In this document: piece by piece, positions 7,894-16,226 of the stretch
Layout of the letters: the number at the start of each line of letters is the position of its first letter
Numbering within the stretch: position 1 is the first letter of the stretch
Assembly (NCBI RefSeq): GCF_009711205.1
Contig: NZ_WMIG01000003.1
Coordinates: 186,001-250,000, forward strand
Direction: 5' to 3'
DNA length: 64,000 nucleotides
DNA from: Paracoccus litorisediminis
GTDB taxonomy: Bacteria; Pseudomonadota; Alphaproteobacteria; Rhodobacterales; Rhodobacteraceae
Program-made: the position numbers and the translations under genes
The notes under the pieces: generated by a model
The model's database searches: none
What the model was told of the DNA's origin: nothing
Seen by the model: only the letters and a program-made list of their open reading frames with translations

Positions 7894-9785
7894 CCGAGGC
7901 CCGCGCCCTTTGCCCCGGCCCCGCCGCCGCCCCCGCCGCCGACTGGATGCATCAGGCGGCACTGCTGGCAGTCCGACATCATCTGCAGGATTCGCGTGAG
8001 GATGCCTTGCCCGACAGCCGCGACGGCTGGTCGAACCGGCGCGCGGATTGGCAGGACTTGGCCGCTCAAGCCGCGCAGATGCCGCTGTCGCCCGCCGCAT
8101 GGGCCGAGGCCGCGGCGCTGGCATCTGAGCGCTACCCCGATGCTGCGGCGGCGTTTTCGATCCTTGCCGACAACCCCGCGCTGCATCTGCCGACACCCGC
8201 GACTTTTGCCCGGATCGCGGTGGCCGGTCTGGGGCTGGATTATGACGCGGCGCTGGCGGCGGTGCTGGCCGCCGCCGAGGAGGGGGGCGCGCTGGAACTG
8301 GCCGCGCCGCCCGGCGCGACCCTGCCCGCCGCGCAATGGGGGCTGCGGCTGTCGGCGCTTGGCCGTGCACGCGCCTTTCGCCATGCCCCGCCGCCACGCG
8401 GGCGCTTTGTCATCGCGACCCATGCCCCGATCCTTGCGCGTGAGGCCCGCGCCGGGGCCCGCATCCTTGCCAGCGACGGCGTGCTGTGGCTGCGCAGCGC
8501 CTCGCGCCGGATGGCCCGGCAACTGGCCTGCGATCTGGCCGCCCTGACCCCCGCCAAAGGCCATGAGCTGATCGAGTTGCGCCCCGGCGAGGACATCCCC
8601 CTGCCCGAACCCGGCGCCGCCCCGTTGGTCGTCGATCTGTTCGCGCTGGATGCGGCCCCTCGGTTGCCCACCGTCTCGGGCGGGGATCTGGTGCTGCTGG
8701 CCCCCGACCGTTTCGATGCGGGACCGCTGCGGGCCGTGGATGCCCGCCCCTTTACCCCTGCCGAAAACCTTGCCGCATGGCAGGCCGCGGGCATCGACCC
8801 CGCCACTGCGGCCACGCTTGCGCCGCGTTTCCAGCTGACCCTGTCGGAACTGATCGCCACCCGGCATGAGGCCGAGATGCTGGACACCCTGTCCGACGCC
8901 GCCCCTGACCGCTTTGCCGCCGCCATCTGCGCGGCGGGCGCGCGGCGTATGGGGCCTTTCGTCACCACGCTGCACACCCGTGTCACGCTGACCGATCTGG
9001 TCGCGGGGCCTGAACCGATGGGCCAGCTGCGCGACGCCATCGCGTGGCGGCGCAGCCAGAACCGCGTCTGGACCACGATGGGCCTGCCCCGCGACGCGGG
9101 CGAGGCGCAGGGGCTGGCCTTGCTGTTTTCCGGCCCACCCGGCGGCGGCAAGACCTTTGCCGCGCGCTGTCTGGCCAATGAGCTGGGCTTGAACCTGTAC
9201 CGGATCGATCTGTCGCAGGTGGTGTCCAAATATATCGGAGAGACGGAAAAGAACCTGTCGCGCATCTTCGACGATGCCGAGGCGGGCCATGGCATCCTGT
9301 TCTTCGATGAGGCCGACGCGGTCTTTGGCAAGCGCTCCGAGGTCAAGGATGCCCATGACCGCTATGCCAATATCGAGGTCGGCTTCCTACTGCAAAGGCT
9401 GGAAACCTTTAACGGCATCACCGTTCTGGCCACCAACCTGCGCGCCAATCTGGACCCGGCCTTTACCCGGCGCATGCAGTTCATCGTCGATTTCCCGATG
9501 CCCCAGCAGGCCGAGCGCGAGGCCCTGTGGCGTCGCAATCTGCCCCTTCCCGACTGGCGTGAACCCGATCTGGACATCTCCATGCTGGCCGAGCGGTTCC
9601 GCTTTGCCGGTGGCAATATCCGCAATGCCGCCGTCGCCGCCACCCATCTGGCCGCTGCCGAGGGCGCACGGCTGGGCCATCGCCATCTGGCCCGCGCCAT
9701 CCTGCGCGAGCTGGAAAAATCCGGCCTGCCGCGCGGGGCCGAGGATCTGGGCCCGCTGGCCCATTGGCTGGAGCCCGCGCCATGA
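7890..9785 (+). CDS. eCIS AAA+ ATPase (Afp15/Pvc15-like)
   Basis: A 631-aa AAA+ ATPase. Walker A GPPGGGKT is at 415-422 and Walker B ILFFDEADAV ends near 478 (D473, E474), followed by sensor-1 TVLATNLRANLD and arginine-finger region FTRRMQF. Its N-terminal ~380 residues are a non-conserved, helical Ala-rich arm. Afp15/Pvc15 ATPases are encoded in most eCIS loci and are thought to remodel or load cargo or aid particle assembly in the producer cytoplasm. It is translationally coupled to both neighbours by ATGA overlaps. All ATPase residues seem intact. Confidence 0.95.
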   Translation: MTEARALCPGPAAAPAADWMHQAALLAVRHHLQDSREDALPDSRDGWSNRRADWQDLAAQAAQMPLSPAAWAEAAALASERYPDAAAAFSILADNPALHLPTPATFARIAVAGLGLDYDAALAAVLAAAEEGGALELAAPPGATLPAAQWGLRLSALGRARAFRHAPPPRGRFVIATHAPILAREARAGARILASDGVLWLRSASRRMARQLACDLAALTPAKGHELIELRPGEDIPLPEPGAAPLVVDLFALDAAPRLPTVSGGDLVLLAPDRFDAGPLRAVDARPFTPAENLAAWQAAGIDPATAATLAPRFQLTLSELIATRHEAEMLDTLSDAAPDRFAAAICAAGARRMGPFVTTLHTRVTLTDLVAGPEPMGQLRDAIAWRRSQNRVWTTMGLPRDAGEAQGLALLFSGPPGGGKTFAARCLANELGLNLYRIDLSQVVSKYIGETEKNLSRIFDDAEAGHGILFFDEADAVFGKRSEVKDAHDRYANIEVGFLLQRLETFNGITVLATNLRANLDPAFTRRMQFIVDFPMPQQAEREALWRRNLPLPDWREPDLDISMLAERFRFAGGNIRNAAVAATHLAAAEGARLGHRHLARAILRELEKSGLPRGAEDLGPLAHWLEPAP

Positions 9786-10051
9786 CCCCGGATGTGTCCA
9801 TCGACATCGCCACCCTGACCGTTGAGGGCGCCAGCCCCCGCGACGCCACCCGCCTGCGCGCCGTGATCGAGGCCGCTTTCGCGCAGGTGGCGCGGCAGCT
9901 TGCCGCCCGTCCCGGCAGCGGCCCGGCGCAACTGGACAGCATGCGGCTGGACCTCGGCGAAATCCGCACGCTGCTGGCCCCCGGTGCCGAAACCGAACTG
10001 GCCCGCCGTCTGGAATCCGCGATCCGCGCCGCATGGGAGGATGCAAGATGA
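9782..10051 (+). CDS. Small eCIS protein coupled to the AAA+ ATPase
   Basis: An 89-aa soluble protein. The ATG at 9782 overlaps the ATPase stop and the 3' end overlaps the next start. A pattern of short beta (SIDIATLTVEG) followed by helices (ARRLESAIRAAW) resembles a small conserved protein found beside the ATPase in other eCIS loci, of unknown function. No catalytic motif is present. Its tight coupling suggests a partner or adaptor of the ATPase. Confidence 0.7.
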   Translation: MTPDVSIDIATLTVEGASPRDATRLRAVIEAAFAQVARQLAARPGSGPAQLDSMRLDLGEIRTLLAPGAETELARRLESAIRAAWEDAR

Positions 10052-10728
10052 CCGACGCCATCAACTTCACCCGCGGCGCCTTCGCCGTCTACAATCCCGA
10101 TGACAGCGCCGTCATGTCGGGCTTCATCCCCTTCCGCTTCAACCCCGAAAGCCTGACCCGGCAATTGCAACTGGAACAGGCCAAGTCGGAAACCGGCGGG
10201 GCCGCCGCCAGCGGCGGAGCCGCCCAGTCAGGCAGCGGCGAGCAGGGGGCGGATGCCTCATCGGGGACATTGAAGGAAAGCTTCAGCGTGCTGTTGCGCT
10301 TCGATCTGGCCGAGAGGGAGGAGGCCAAATCATCCCTGCCGGTCGAATTCGGGGTGCTGCCGGAAATCTCGGCGCTGGAGGAGTTGCTTTACCCCATCGA
10401 ATCCGAATCCGAGGCCCCCTCGGACGGCAGCGAACCCGTCCGCGCCCGTGGCCGCCGCCCGATCGTCCTGTTCATCTGGGGCGAACGCCGCGTCGTTCCG
10501 GTCAAGATCACCGGCATGTCGATCGCGGAAACCTTCTTCAACGGCATGCTCTACCCGGTCCGCGCCGAGGTCGAGGTCGGGCTGGAAGTGCTGGGCGATG
10601 CCGAGGCCCGCGACAATGCAAGGGTGAAATCCTCGCTGGGTTTCACCGGCGCGAACCGCCGCAAGATGGCGCGGCTGTATCTGGATACGACCGCCGATCA
10701 GGGCACTTCGATCAACCTGCCGCAATAG
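10048..10728 (+). CDS. CIS tube/hub cap protein (Pvc7 N-terminal domain type)
   Basis: A 226-aa protein of the contractile injection system tube N-terminal domain family. The signature IPFRFNPESLTRQLQ lies near residue 27, and ITGMSIAETFFN with a following strand lies in the second half. A Gly/Ser/Ala linker (about 50-80) interrupts it. In Afp7/Pvc7 this domain is fused to a LysM domain and sits at the tube-baseplate junction; here the LysM-like part is the separate next gene. GGAGG precedes the ATG at 10048, which overlaps the previous stop; longer in-frame starts lack such a site. Confidence 0.85.
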   Translation: MTDAINFTRGAFAVYNPDDSAVMSGFIPFRFNPESLTRQLQLEQAKSETGGAAASGGAAQSGSGEQGADASSGTLKESFSVLLRFDLAEREEAKSSLPVEFGVLPEISALEELLYPIESESEAPSDGSEPVRARGRRPIVLFIWGERRVVPVKITGMSIAETFFNGMLYPVRAEVEVGLEVLGDAEARDNARVKSSLGFTGANRRKMARLYLDTTADQGTSINLPQ

Positions 10729-10741
10729 AAAGGGCAACCGC

Positions 10742-11020
10742 ATGGCCGTGGACCGAAAAAGCCGATACGCCACCGCCCCCCGCGTGCCATGGCAGCGCGC
10801 CGACGGATCGCTGGTGGAACTGATCGCGCCGATGCCGCGCCCGGCCCGCGCCGCCGTCTTTGCCGCCACCGCGACCGATATCGACCGGCTGGATACGCTG
10901 GCCGCTCGCTATTACCGCGACCCGCTGAAACTGTGGCGCATCGCCGATGCAGCAGCCGCCCTTGACCCGTTCGACGCGGTGGTGCCGGGCATGGCCATCG
11001 CCATCCCGCCGGACAAATAG
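10742..11020 (+). CDS. LysM-like baseplate protein (gp53/tail X type)
   Basis: A 92-aa protein ending with a LysM-like fold: DRLDTLAARYYRDPLKLWRI, then VVPGMAIAIP. Such domains occur in phage tail protein X, T4 gp53 and the C-terminal part of Pvc7. It follows the CIS tube-cap gene by 13 bases and precedes the hub gene by 2, so it is probably the detached LysM half of a Pvc7-like protein. In baseplates the domain likely contacts other proteins and not peptidoglycan (inference). Confidence 0.82.
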   Translation: MAVDRKSRYATAPRVPWQRADGSLVELIAPMPRPARAAVFAATATDIDRLDTLAARYYRDPLKLWRIADAAAALDPFDAVVPGMAIAIPPDK

Positions 11021-11022
11021 CC

Positions 11023-12168
11023 ATGGCCACACCGCGCTTTTCCATCCAGATCGACGGCAACCGGCTGAATGCGGCGCTGATGGGCCGCATCACCGGCTTT
11101 GATCTGACCGAGGCCGATGACGCGCCCGCCCGCCTTGCGTTGCGTCTTGGCCTGCGGCAGGGCGCGGACGGGACCTATGACCTGCTCGATGCCGGCCCGT
11201 TCGAGCCGGGGGCGGAAATCCGGCTGGTGCTGGCAGCACCCGGCGGCTCGGATCAGGCGATGTTCACCGGGCATCTGTCGCATCTGCGCCCGCATTTCGA
11301 GGAACCCGAGGCGAATTCATGGCTGGAGGTGCTGGCCAGCGACGCCGCCATGCTGCTGGCCGCCGAGGAGCGCGTCGCCAGCTACCCCGATGCGGGCGAC
11401 AGCGACGCGGCCTCGGAAATCCTTGGGCGCTACGGGTTGCAACTGGATGCGCAGGACACCGATGCGAAACTGGCCGCCGATGACATGCTGCTGATCCAGC
11501 GCGCCGATGACTGGTCCTTCCTGCGCCATCTGGCGGGCCGCAACGGCTTTGTCACCTATTTCGAACCCGACCCGCAAAGCGGCGATCCCATCTGCCATTT
11601 CCACCCCCGCCGCTTTGATGAACCGCCGCAGCCCGACCTGACCATCCTGCGCGAGAATGCCAATCTGGACTGGATCGACTTTTCCATCGCGCTGGACCGC
11701 CCCGAAAAGCGGCTGGCCCATGCCATCGACGGCCCTGCCAAGCGTCTGGTCCATGCCTTGGGCGAGGCCGAGGATGAATTGCTGGGCGAAGCTTTGCTGG
11801 CGGGGGATGCGGCGCAGGGCTTGGCGCGGGCCGGGGCCACCGGATCGGTGCGCTTCCTGCGCGGGGGGCTGCCCCGCGACGCCGCGCTGACGGCGCATGC
11901 GCGCGGGCGCGGGCAGGCCGATCACCTCAGCGTCGAGGCGCGCGGCCAGTTGGACCCGGCGCGCTATCGCGGGCTGCTGCGCGCGCATCGCTGCGTGCTG
12001 ATCAAGGGCGTCGGCGACCGGCTGGGCGGCAGCCATTACGTGCGCGAGGTCCAGACCGAACTGGCCGACGGGAACCTGCTGCAACGCTTCACCGCCGTCT
12101 CGAACGCGCTGGGACGGCGCGGGGCCGAGGAATTCGGCCAATCCGCAGAAGAGGAGCCGCCAACATGA
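11023..12168 (+). CDS. Baseplate hub protein (gp27 / late control D-like)
   Basis: A 381-aa protein of the phage late control D/gp27 hub family. It begins with TPRFSIQIDG and has the typical QRADDWSFLRHLAGRNGF (about 158-176) and late KGVGDRLGGSHYVREV. The hub adapts the trimeric spike to the hexameric tube. In Afp8/Pvc8 hub and spike are one polypeptide; here the spike is the next gene, 10 bases downstream. No lysozyme domain is present. Confidence 0.9.
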   Translation: MATPRFSIQIDGNRLNAALMGRITGFDLTEADDAPARLALRLGLRQGADGTYDLLDAGPFEPGAEIRLVLAAPGGSDQAMFTGHLSHLRPHFEEPEANSWLEVLASDAAMLLAAEERVASYPDAGDSDAASEILGRYGLQLDAQDTDAKLAADDMLLIQRADDWSFLRHLAGRNGFVTYFEPDPQSGDPICHFHPRRFDEPPQPDLTILRENANLDWIDFSIALDRPEKRLAHAIDGPAKRLVHALGEAEDELLGEALLAGDAAQGLARAGATGSVRFLRGGLPRDAALTAHARGRGQADHLSVEARGQLDPARYRGLLRAHRCVLIKGVGDRLGGSHYVREVQTELADGNLLQRFTAVSNALGRRGAEEFGQSAEEEPPT

Positions 12169-12178
12169 GTAGCCCGGC

Positions 12179-12907
12179 ATGAGCGGCCCCTCGAACCCCA
12201 TCAATCCGGGCCGCGGGCTGTCGCCCGAGATCCTGCGCGCGCTGTCCGATCTGATCGGAGAGGCGGGGCGTGCGACATTCTGGGGCAAATATGCGGGCAT
12301 CGTCACCAATCGCGACGATCCGAAATCCATCGGCCGGTTGCGCGCCCGCGTCCCCGAGGTGTTCGGGATGGATCAGGAGGCCGGTTGGGCCTTGCCCTGC
12401 CTGCCTTGGGGCGGCGGCAAGAACCGTGGCTTCTATGCCCTGCCCGAGGTCGGCGACACCGTCTGGATCGAATTCGAGGCGGGCGATCCGATGCGCCCGA
12501 TCTGGACCGGCACCTTCTGGGGCGCACCCGAAAGCAGCGGCGGTCAGGACGATCTGGGCACGGAAACCGGGGCCGAGACCCCCGAAGGCCCGGATGGCCC
12601 GGCCAAGCCCGGCCTGTATATCCTGCGCACCAAATCCGGCCATGTCGTCAGCCTTGATGATGATGGCGGGCTGATCGTCATCGCCGAGGCCTCGGGCGCG
12701 GAAATCCGCATCTCGGGTCAGGGAGAGATCACGCTGAAGGCCGACAAGATCACCCTGGGCGATGGCGGCTCCGAGGCACTGATCCTGGGCAACAGCTTCA
12801 TGCAGATGTTCAACAGCCACACCCATCCGACCGGGGTCGGGCCATCCGGCCCGCCTGCGCAGCCAATGACCTCCAGCCATCTCAGCCAAGTGTCCAAGAC
12901 GAAATGA
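12179..12907 (+). CDS. Baseplate spike protein (gp5/gpV-like) with HxH tip
   Basis: A 242-aa spike. An OB-fold region (about 37-115) has KYAGIVTN, GRLRARVPEV, WALPCLPWGGG and IWTGTFWG. A beta-helix-like run follows (150-200, SGHVVSLDDDGG, GEITLKADKI). The end has HTH at 214-216 followed by PTGVGPSGPP. In P2 gpV and related spikes such HxH motifs from three chains bind an iron ion at the apex. No separate PAAR gene was found, so the tip is probably built in. The stop overlaps a possible start of the next gene. Confidence 0.92.
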   Translation: MSGPSNPINPGRGLSPEILRALSDLIGEAGRATFWGKYAGIVTNRDDPKSIGRLRARVPEVFGMDQEAGWALPCLPWGGGKNRGFYALPEVGDTVWIEFEAGDPMRPIWTGTFWGAPESSGGQDDLGTETGAETPEGPDGPAKPGLYILRTKSGHVVSLDDDGGLIVIAEASGAEIRISGQGEITLKADKITLGDGGSEALILGNSFMQMFNSHTHPTGVGPSGPPAQPMTSSHLSQVSKTK

Positions 12908-12915
12908 GGGTTCCC

Positions 12916-13392
12916 ATGCCGCTGATCCCCGCGCTTTTGTCGCAGTCGCTGCAGGCCGACTGGCTGCCGCGTGATCAGGACGGGCCGTTTGCCGATGACG
13001 CGCAGGCCTCGGCCCGCGCGCTTGGCGGGGCGATTGCGGATTGGTTCGGGCAGGCGATGGCGGCGGGCATTCCCTGCGCCACCGCAGCCGCCCGCAAGGG
13101 CCAGTTGCAGTCGCAGCTGACCCCGGTGCTGCAATCGGGGGCGGCGGCGGCGATGGGTCAGGGGATCGCGCTGTCCTTCATGGCCTATGTCGCAGGCCAA
13201 TCCTTTGGTCCCGGCGTCGCCGCGCCCCCCGCCGCCACCGCCGCTGCAGGGGCGGCGATCACGGCGGCGCTGTCGGACCTGCAATCGCCGCAATCGACCC
13301 GTGCCGACCTGATCGCGCAGGCCCTGCAATTGCAGGCGCTGTCCGCCATCGTTACATTCCCGCCGCCCATGCCGCCCGCACCTGTGACCTGA
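12916..13392 (+). CDS. Small uncharacterised eCIS protein between spike and gp25
   Basis: About 158 aa, mostly helical, Ala/Gln-rich, with one moderately hydrophobic stretch (GQGIALSFMAYVAGQS). ATG 12916 is preferred because GAGGG lies 5 bases upstream. An alternative ATG at 12904 overlaps the spike stop and would add MRVP. No family was recognised. Its location between spike and gp25-like wedge fits a hub or spike accessory factor. Confidence 0.6.
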   Translation: MPLIPALLSQSLQADWLPRDQDGPFADDAQASARALGGAIADWFGQAMAAGIPCATAAARKGQLQSQLTPVLQSGAAAAMGQGIALSFMAYVAGQSFGPGVAAPPAATAAAGAAITAALSDLQSPQSTRADLIAQALQLQALSAIVTFPPPMPPAPVT

Positions 13393-13403
13393 AGGGACAG
13401 AAC

Positions 13404-13802
13404 ATGTCGCCGCGCTTCATCGCCGATCCCTTTTCCCTTGGCCCGCCGCTGGTTCGCGCCGGCACCGGCCTGCGGCGCGAGGGCATCTCCGAGACCGGCG
13501 ATTTCCGCACCCATGTCCGCGACCGGATCATGGCGGTCTTGTTCACCCGCCCGGCGGAACGGGTCATGCGCCCCCGCTTTGGCGCCGGGCTGGATGCGCA
13601 GGTGTTCCAGAACATCTCGCCTTTGGCGCTGTCGGCCATCGAATACCGCATCCGCGAAAGCCTTGAGGCGGTCTTTGGCGACGAGGTGCTGCTGGAGGAC
13701 CTGACCGTATCCGAGGGCGAGGATCAGGGCAGCATCCTTGTCACCATCGACTATGCCCTGAAACGCGACCGCGCTCCCGAACGGCTTGAGGTGGTGCTAT
13801 GA
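13404..13802 (+). CDS. gp25/GPW-like baseplate wedge protein
   Basis: A 132-aa protein of the GPW/gp25 family. Key segments are RDRIMAVLFTRPAERVMRP, FGAGLDAQVFQN and IEYRIRESLEAVFG, the pattern of gp25/TssE-type wedges that initiate sheath assembly. The ATG at 13404 follows GAAGGGAC; the frame is open further upstream but that part is antisense-like noise. It overlaps the next gene by ATGA. Confidence 0.94.
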   Translation: MSPRFIADPFSLGPPLVRAGTGLRREGISETGDFRTHVRDRIMAVLFTRPAERVMRPRFGAGLDAQVFQNISPLALSAIEYRIRESLEAVFGDEVLLEDLTVSEGEDQGSILVTIDYALKRDRAPERLEVVL

Positions 13803-16222
13803 CCGAACCCGGCGCCTATGGTCTGGAATGGTCCGAGGCCGAGATCACCCCCGGCTGGCAGGGCATTACCGCGCTTGGCTTTGCCGACCCCGCCCCCGCT
13901 GGCTATGCCGTGGAACTGCTGGTGACGCTGGCCAAGGCGGCATCGGGGCTGACGGCGGCGGATCTGGCGGTCTTTGCCCCGGATGGCAGCCCCTATCCGG
14001 CCGAGGCGCTGCCGGTCTCGAACGGGGACGGGCTGATTGCGGTGCGCTTTGCCGCCCTTGGCCCGCGCGGCGCGATGCAGGTGCGGCTGCTGTCGGGGGG
14101 CAACGATCCGCTGAACCCGTTCTTTGCCCGCTCGGATTTCGATTTCTTCATCGCCTGCCCGGCGGGCGATTGTCACGAACCCGACCCACCGCGGCCCCCG
14201 CCGGGGCCGCAGCCCGCCATCGACCTTGCGACCAAGGATTACGCGGGCTTTCTGAAGGTGATGCAGGATTGGGCGCTGGCCTCGGACCCGAACTGGGCGG
14301 CGGCCAACCCGGCCTCGACCGAGGTGATGCTGTCGGAACTGCTGGCCTATGCCGGGGAATTCCTGTCGCTGCATCAGGACCGGGTGATGCAGGAAGCCTT
14401 TATCGACACCGCGCGGGAACGGGTCTCGATCAGTCGCCATGCCCGCGCCTTGGGGCTGGCGCTGGACGAGGGCGACAGCGCCCGCGCCGTGGTCGCCGTC
14501 GATCTGCCTGCGGGCCGCGCCGGGTATCTGCCCGCCGGCACCCGTTTCGTCCGCGAGGAAGCCATGGGCCGGATCACCGCCACCTTTGTCAGCGCCGAAC
14601 CGGCGCTGCTGGATGCGGCGTGGAATCCGGGGCTGGCGCGGGACACGGATCGCGGGCAACTGGCGCTGGCGGCATGGCCGGGCGCGCCCGATGCCGTCCT
14701 GCCTGCGGGCACGGCGCGCATCCTGCTGTGGGGCTGGGGCGCGAACCTGCTGCCCGGCCAGCATATCGCCCTGACGCAGGGTCGCGCCGCCCATGTCGCC
14801 CGCATCACCGATCTGGCGGAAATCCTGCTGCCCGGCTGGGCGGCCAGTCCCGCTGACCCCGCCCATAGCGCCCCGCGCGAGGTGACCGAGCTGCGGCTGG
14901 ACCCGCCGCTGGCCCTGCCCTTCCGCCCGTGGTCCGATCCCGCGGGCGCGCCGATGATCCTGACCGCCAATCTGGTCGAGGCGCTGCATGGCGAACCGAT
15001 CAGCGCCTCGAATGCCGAAGGCGCGGATCTGGGCTTTGGCACCGGGCGCGCCGATCTGGTCACTGCCACCGACCCGCTGACCGGGACGGTGATGATCCGC
15101 GCTCTGCGCACGCCGCGACCGCAGGTGCTGTGCGACGCAGGCCAGCCCTCGGTCCGGCTGACGGTCGGCCCCGACATCTGGCAGGCCCAGCCCTCGCTGA
15201 TGAACTCCGCGGGCTTTGACCGGCATTTCGCGGTCGAAACCGAAGAGGACGGCTCGGTCTGGCTGATGTTCGGGGACGGCACGCGTGGCCATGCTTTGCC
15301 TTTGCCGCCCGGCTCGGATGGGGTGGCGCTGGGGGTGCAGCCCGCCGACCGCCGCATCCGTCTGGACTGGCGGCAGGGCGAACCCGAGGCCGGAAATCTG
15401 GGGGCCTTTGCCCTGACCGGGCTGCGCCCGCCCGTATCCGATGATGCGGGTGCGGCGGATGATTTCGCGACGCTGGCCCCCTTGGCCGCGACCAACCTCC
15501 TGCCCGCGACCGGCGGGCGGGGCCGCGTGCCGCTGGAGGTGGCGCGCGCCCTGATCCCGGAATCGATCCGCCATCCCGACCGCGCCCGCTGCGTCACCGC
15601 CAGCGATTACGCCCGCGCCGCCGAGGATGTGCCAGGCGTCGCCCGCGCCGCCGCGACCGCGCTGGGGGGCATCTTCAACACGGTGCTGGTGCTATGCGCC
15701 CCGGATCAGGGCGAGGCGCTGGACGGCGCCACCTCGGCCGCTGTTCATGCCCGGCTGGACCGGCTGCGCATGGCCGGGCGCGAACATGTGCTGGGCCAGC
15801 CCGATTACGTCGCGCTGGATATCCGCCTGCTGATCTGCCCGCATGGTCAGGCGGGCGCGGCCCTGATCCGCCGCGCGGTGCGCGAGGCGCTGGCGCCGGG
15901 TTCGGCCGTTCGGCCCGGCTTCTTTCACCCGTCGCGCCGGGGCTTTGGCGACCCGATCCGCCTGTCGGAACTGCTGGCCCATGTCGCGCGGCTGCCGCAG
16001 GTCGGCGCGGTCAAGGCCGAGATCTTTCGCCCGCTGGGCCGCGCCGGTGCGCCCGATGTCGCCCCGGTCATCGCCCTTGGCCCGACCGAGATCGCGCAGT
16101 TCCTTGGCGATGAGGCCCGCCCCGAAACCGGCCGCCTGTCCATAGCCGTGCTGGGCACCGACACCATTCCGACCGGCGAGGGCTTCGTCATCGCCGGTCC
16201 CGCCCCCGAAACCGCAGGGTGA
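13799..16222 (+). CDS. Baseplate wedge protein, J/gp6-like (Afp11 type)
   Basis: An 807-aa putative baseplate assembly protein. Residues about 140-240 carry the family pattern DLATKDYAGFLKVM, ELLAYAGEFLSLHQDRV and ARERVSISRHARALG. The C-terminal part has the J-like region ITASDYARAAEDVPGVARA (numbering about 600) and ends with predicted beta strands. These proteins ring the hub and transmit the trigger to the sheath. It is coupled to the gp25-like gene before and lies 4 bases before a second, similar large wedge gene. Confidence 0.88.
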   Translation: MTEPGAYGLEWSEAEITPGWQGITALGFADPAPAGYAVELLVTLAKAASGLTAADLAVFAPDGSPYPAEALPVSNGDGLIAVRFAALGPRGAMQVRLLSGGNDPLNPFFARSDFDFFIACPAGDCHEPDPPRPPPGPQPAIDLATKDYAGFLKVMQDWALASDPNWAAANPASTEVMLSELLAYAGEFLSLHQDRVMQEAFIDTARERVSISRHARALGLALDEGDSARAVVAVDLPAGRAGYLPAGTRFVREEAMGRITATFVSAEPALLDAAWNPGLARDTDRGQLALAAWPGAPDAVLPAGTARILLWGWGANLLPGQHIALTQGRAAHVARITDLAEILLPGWAASPADPAHSAPREVTELRLDPPLALPFRPWSDPAGAPMILTANLVEALHGEPISASNAEGADLGFGTGRADLVTATDPLTGTVMIRALRTPRPQVLCDAGQPSVRLTVGPDIWQAQPSLMNSAGFDRHFAVETEEDGSVWLMFGDGTRGHALPLPPGSDGVALGVQPADRRIRLDWRQGEPEAGNLGAFALTGLRPPVSDDAGAADDFATLAPLAATNLLPATGGRGRVPLEVARALIPESIRHPDRARCVTASDYARAAEDVPGVARAAATALGGIFNTVLVLCAPDQGEALDGATSAAVHARLDRLRMAGREHVLGQPDYVALDIRLLICPHGQAGAALIRRAVREALAPGSAVRPGFFHPSRRGFGDPIRLSELLAHVARLPQVGAVKAEIFRPLGRAGAPDVAPVIALGPTEIAQFLGDEARPETGRLSIAVLGTDTIPTGEGFVIAGPAPETAG

Positions 16223-16226
16223 TCCC

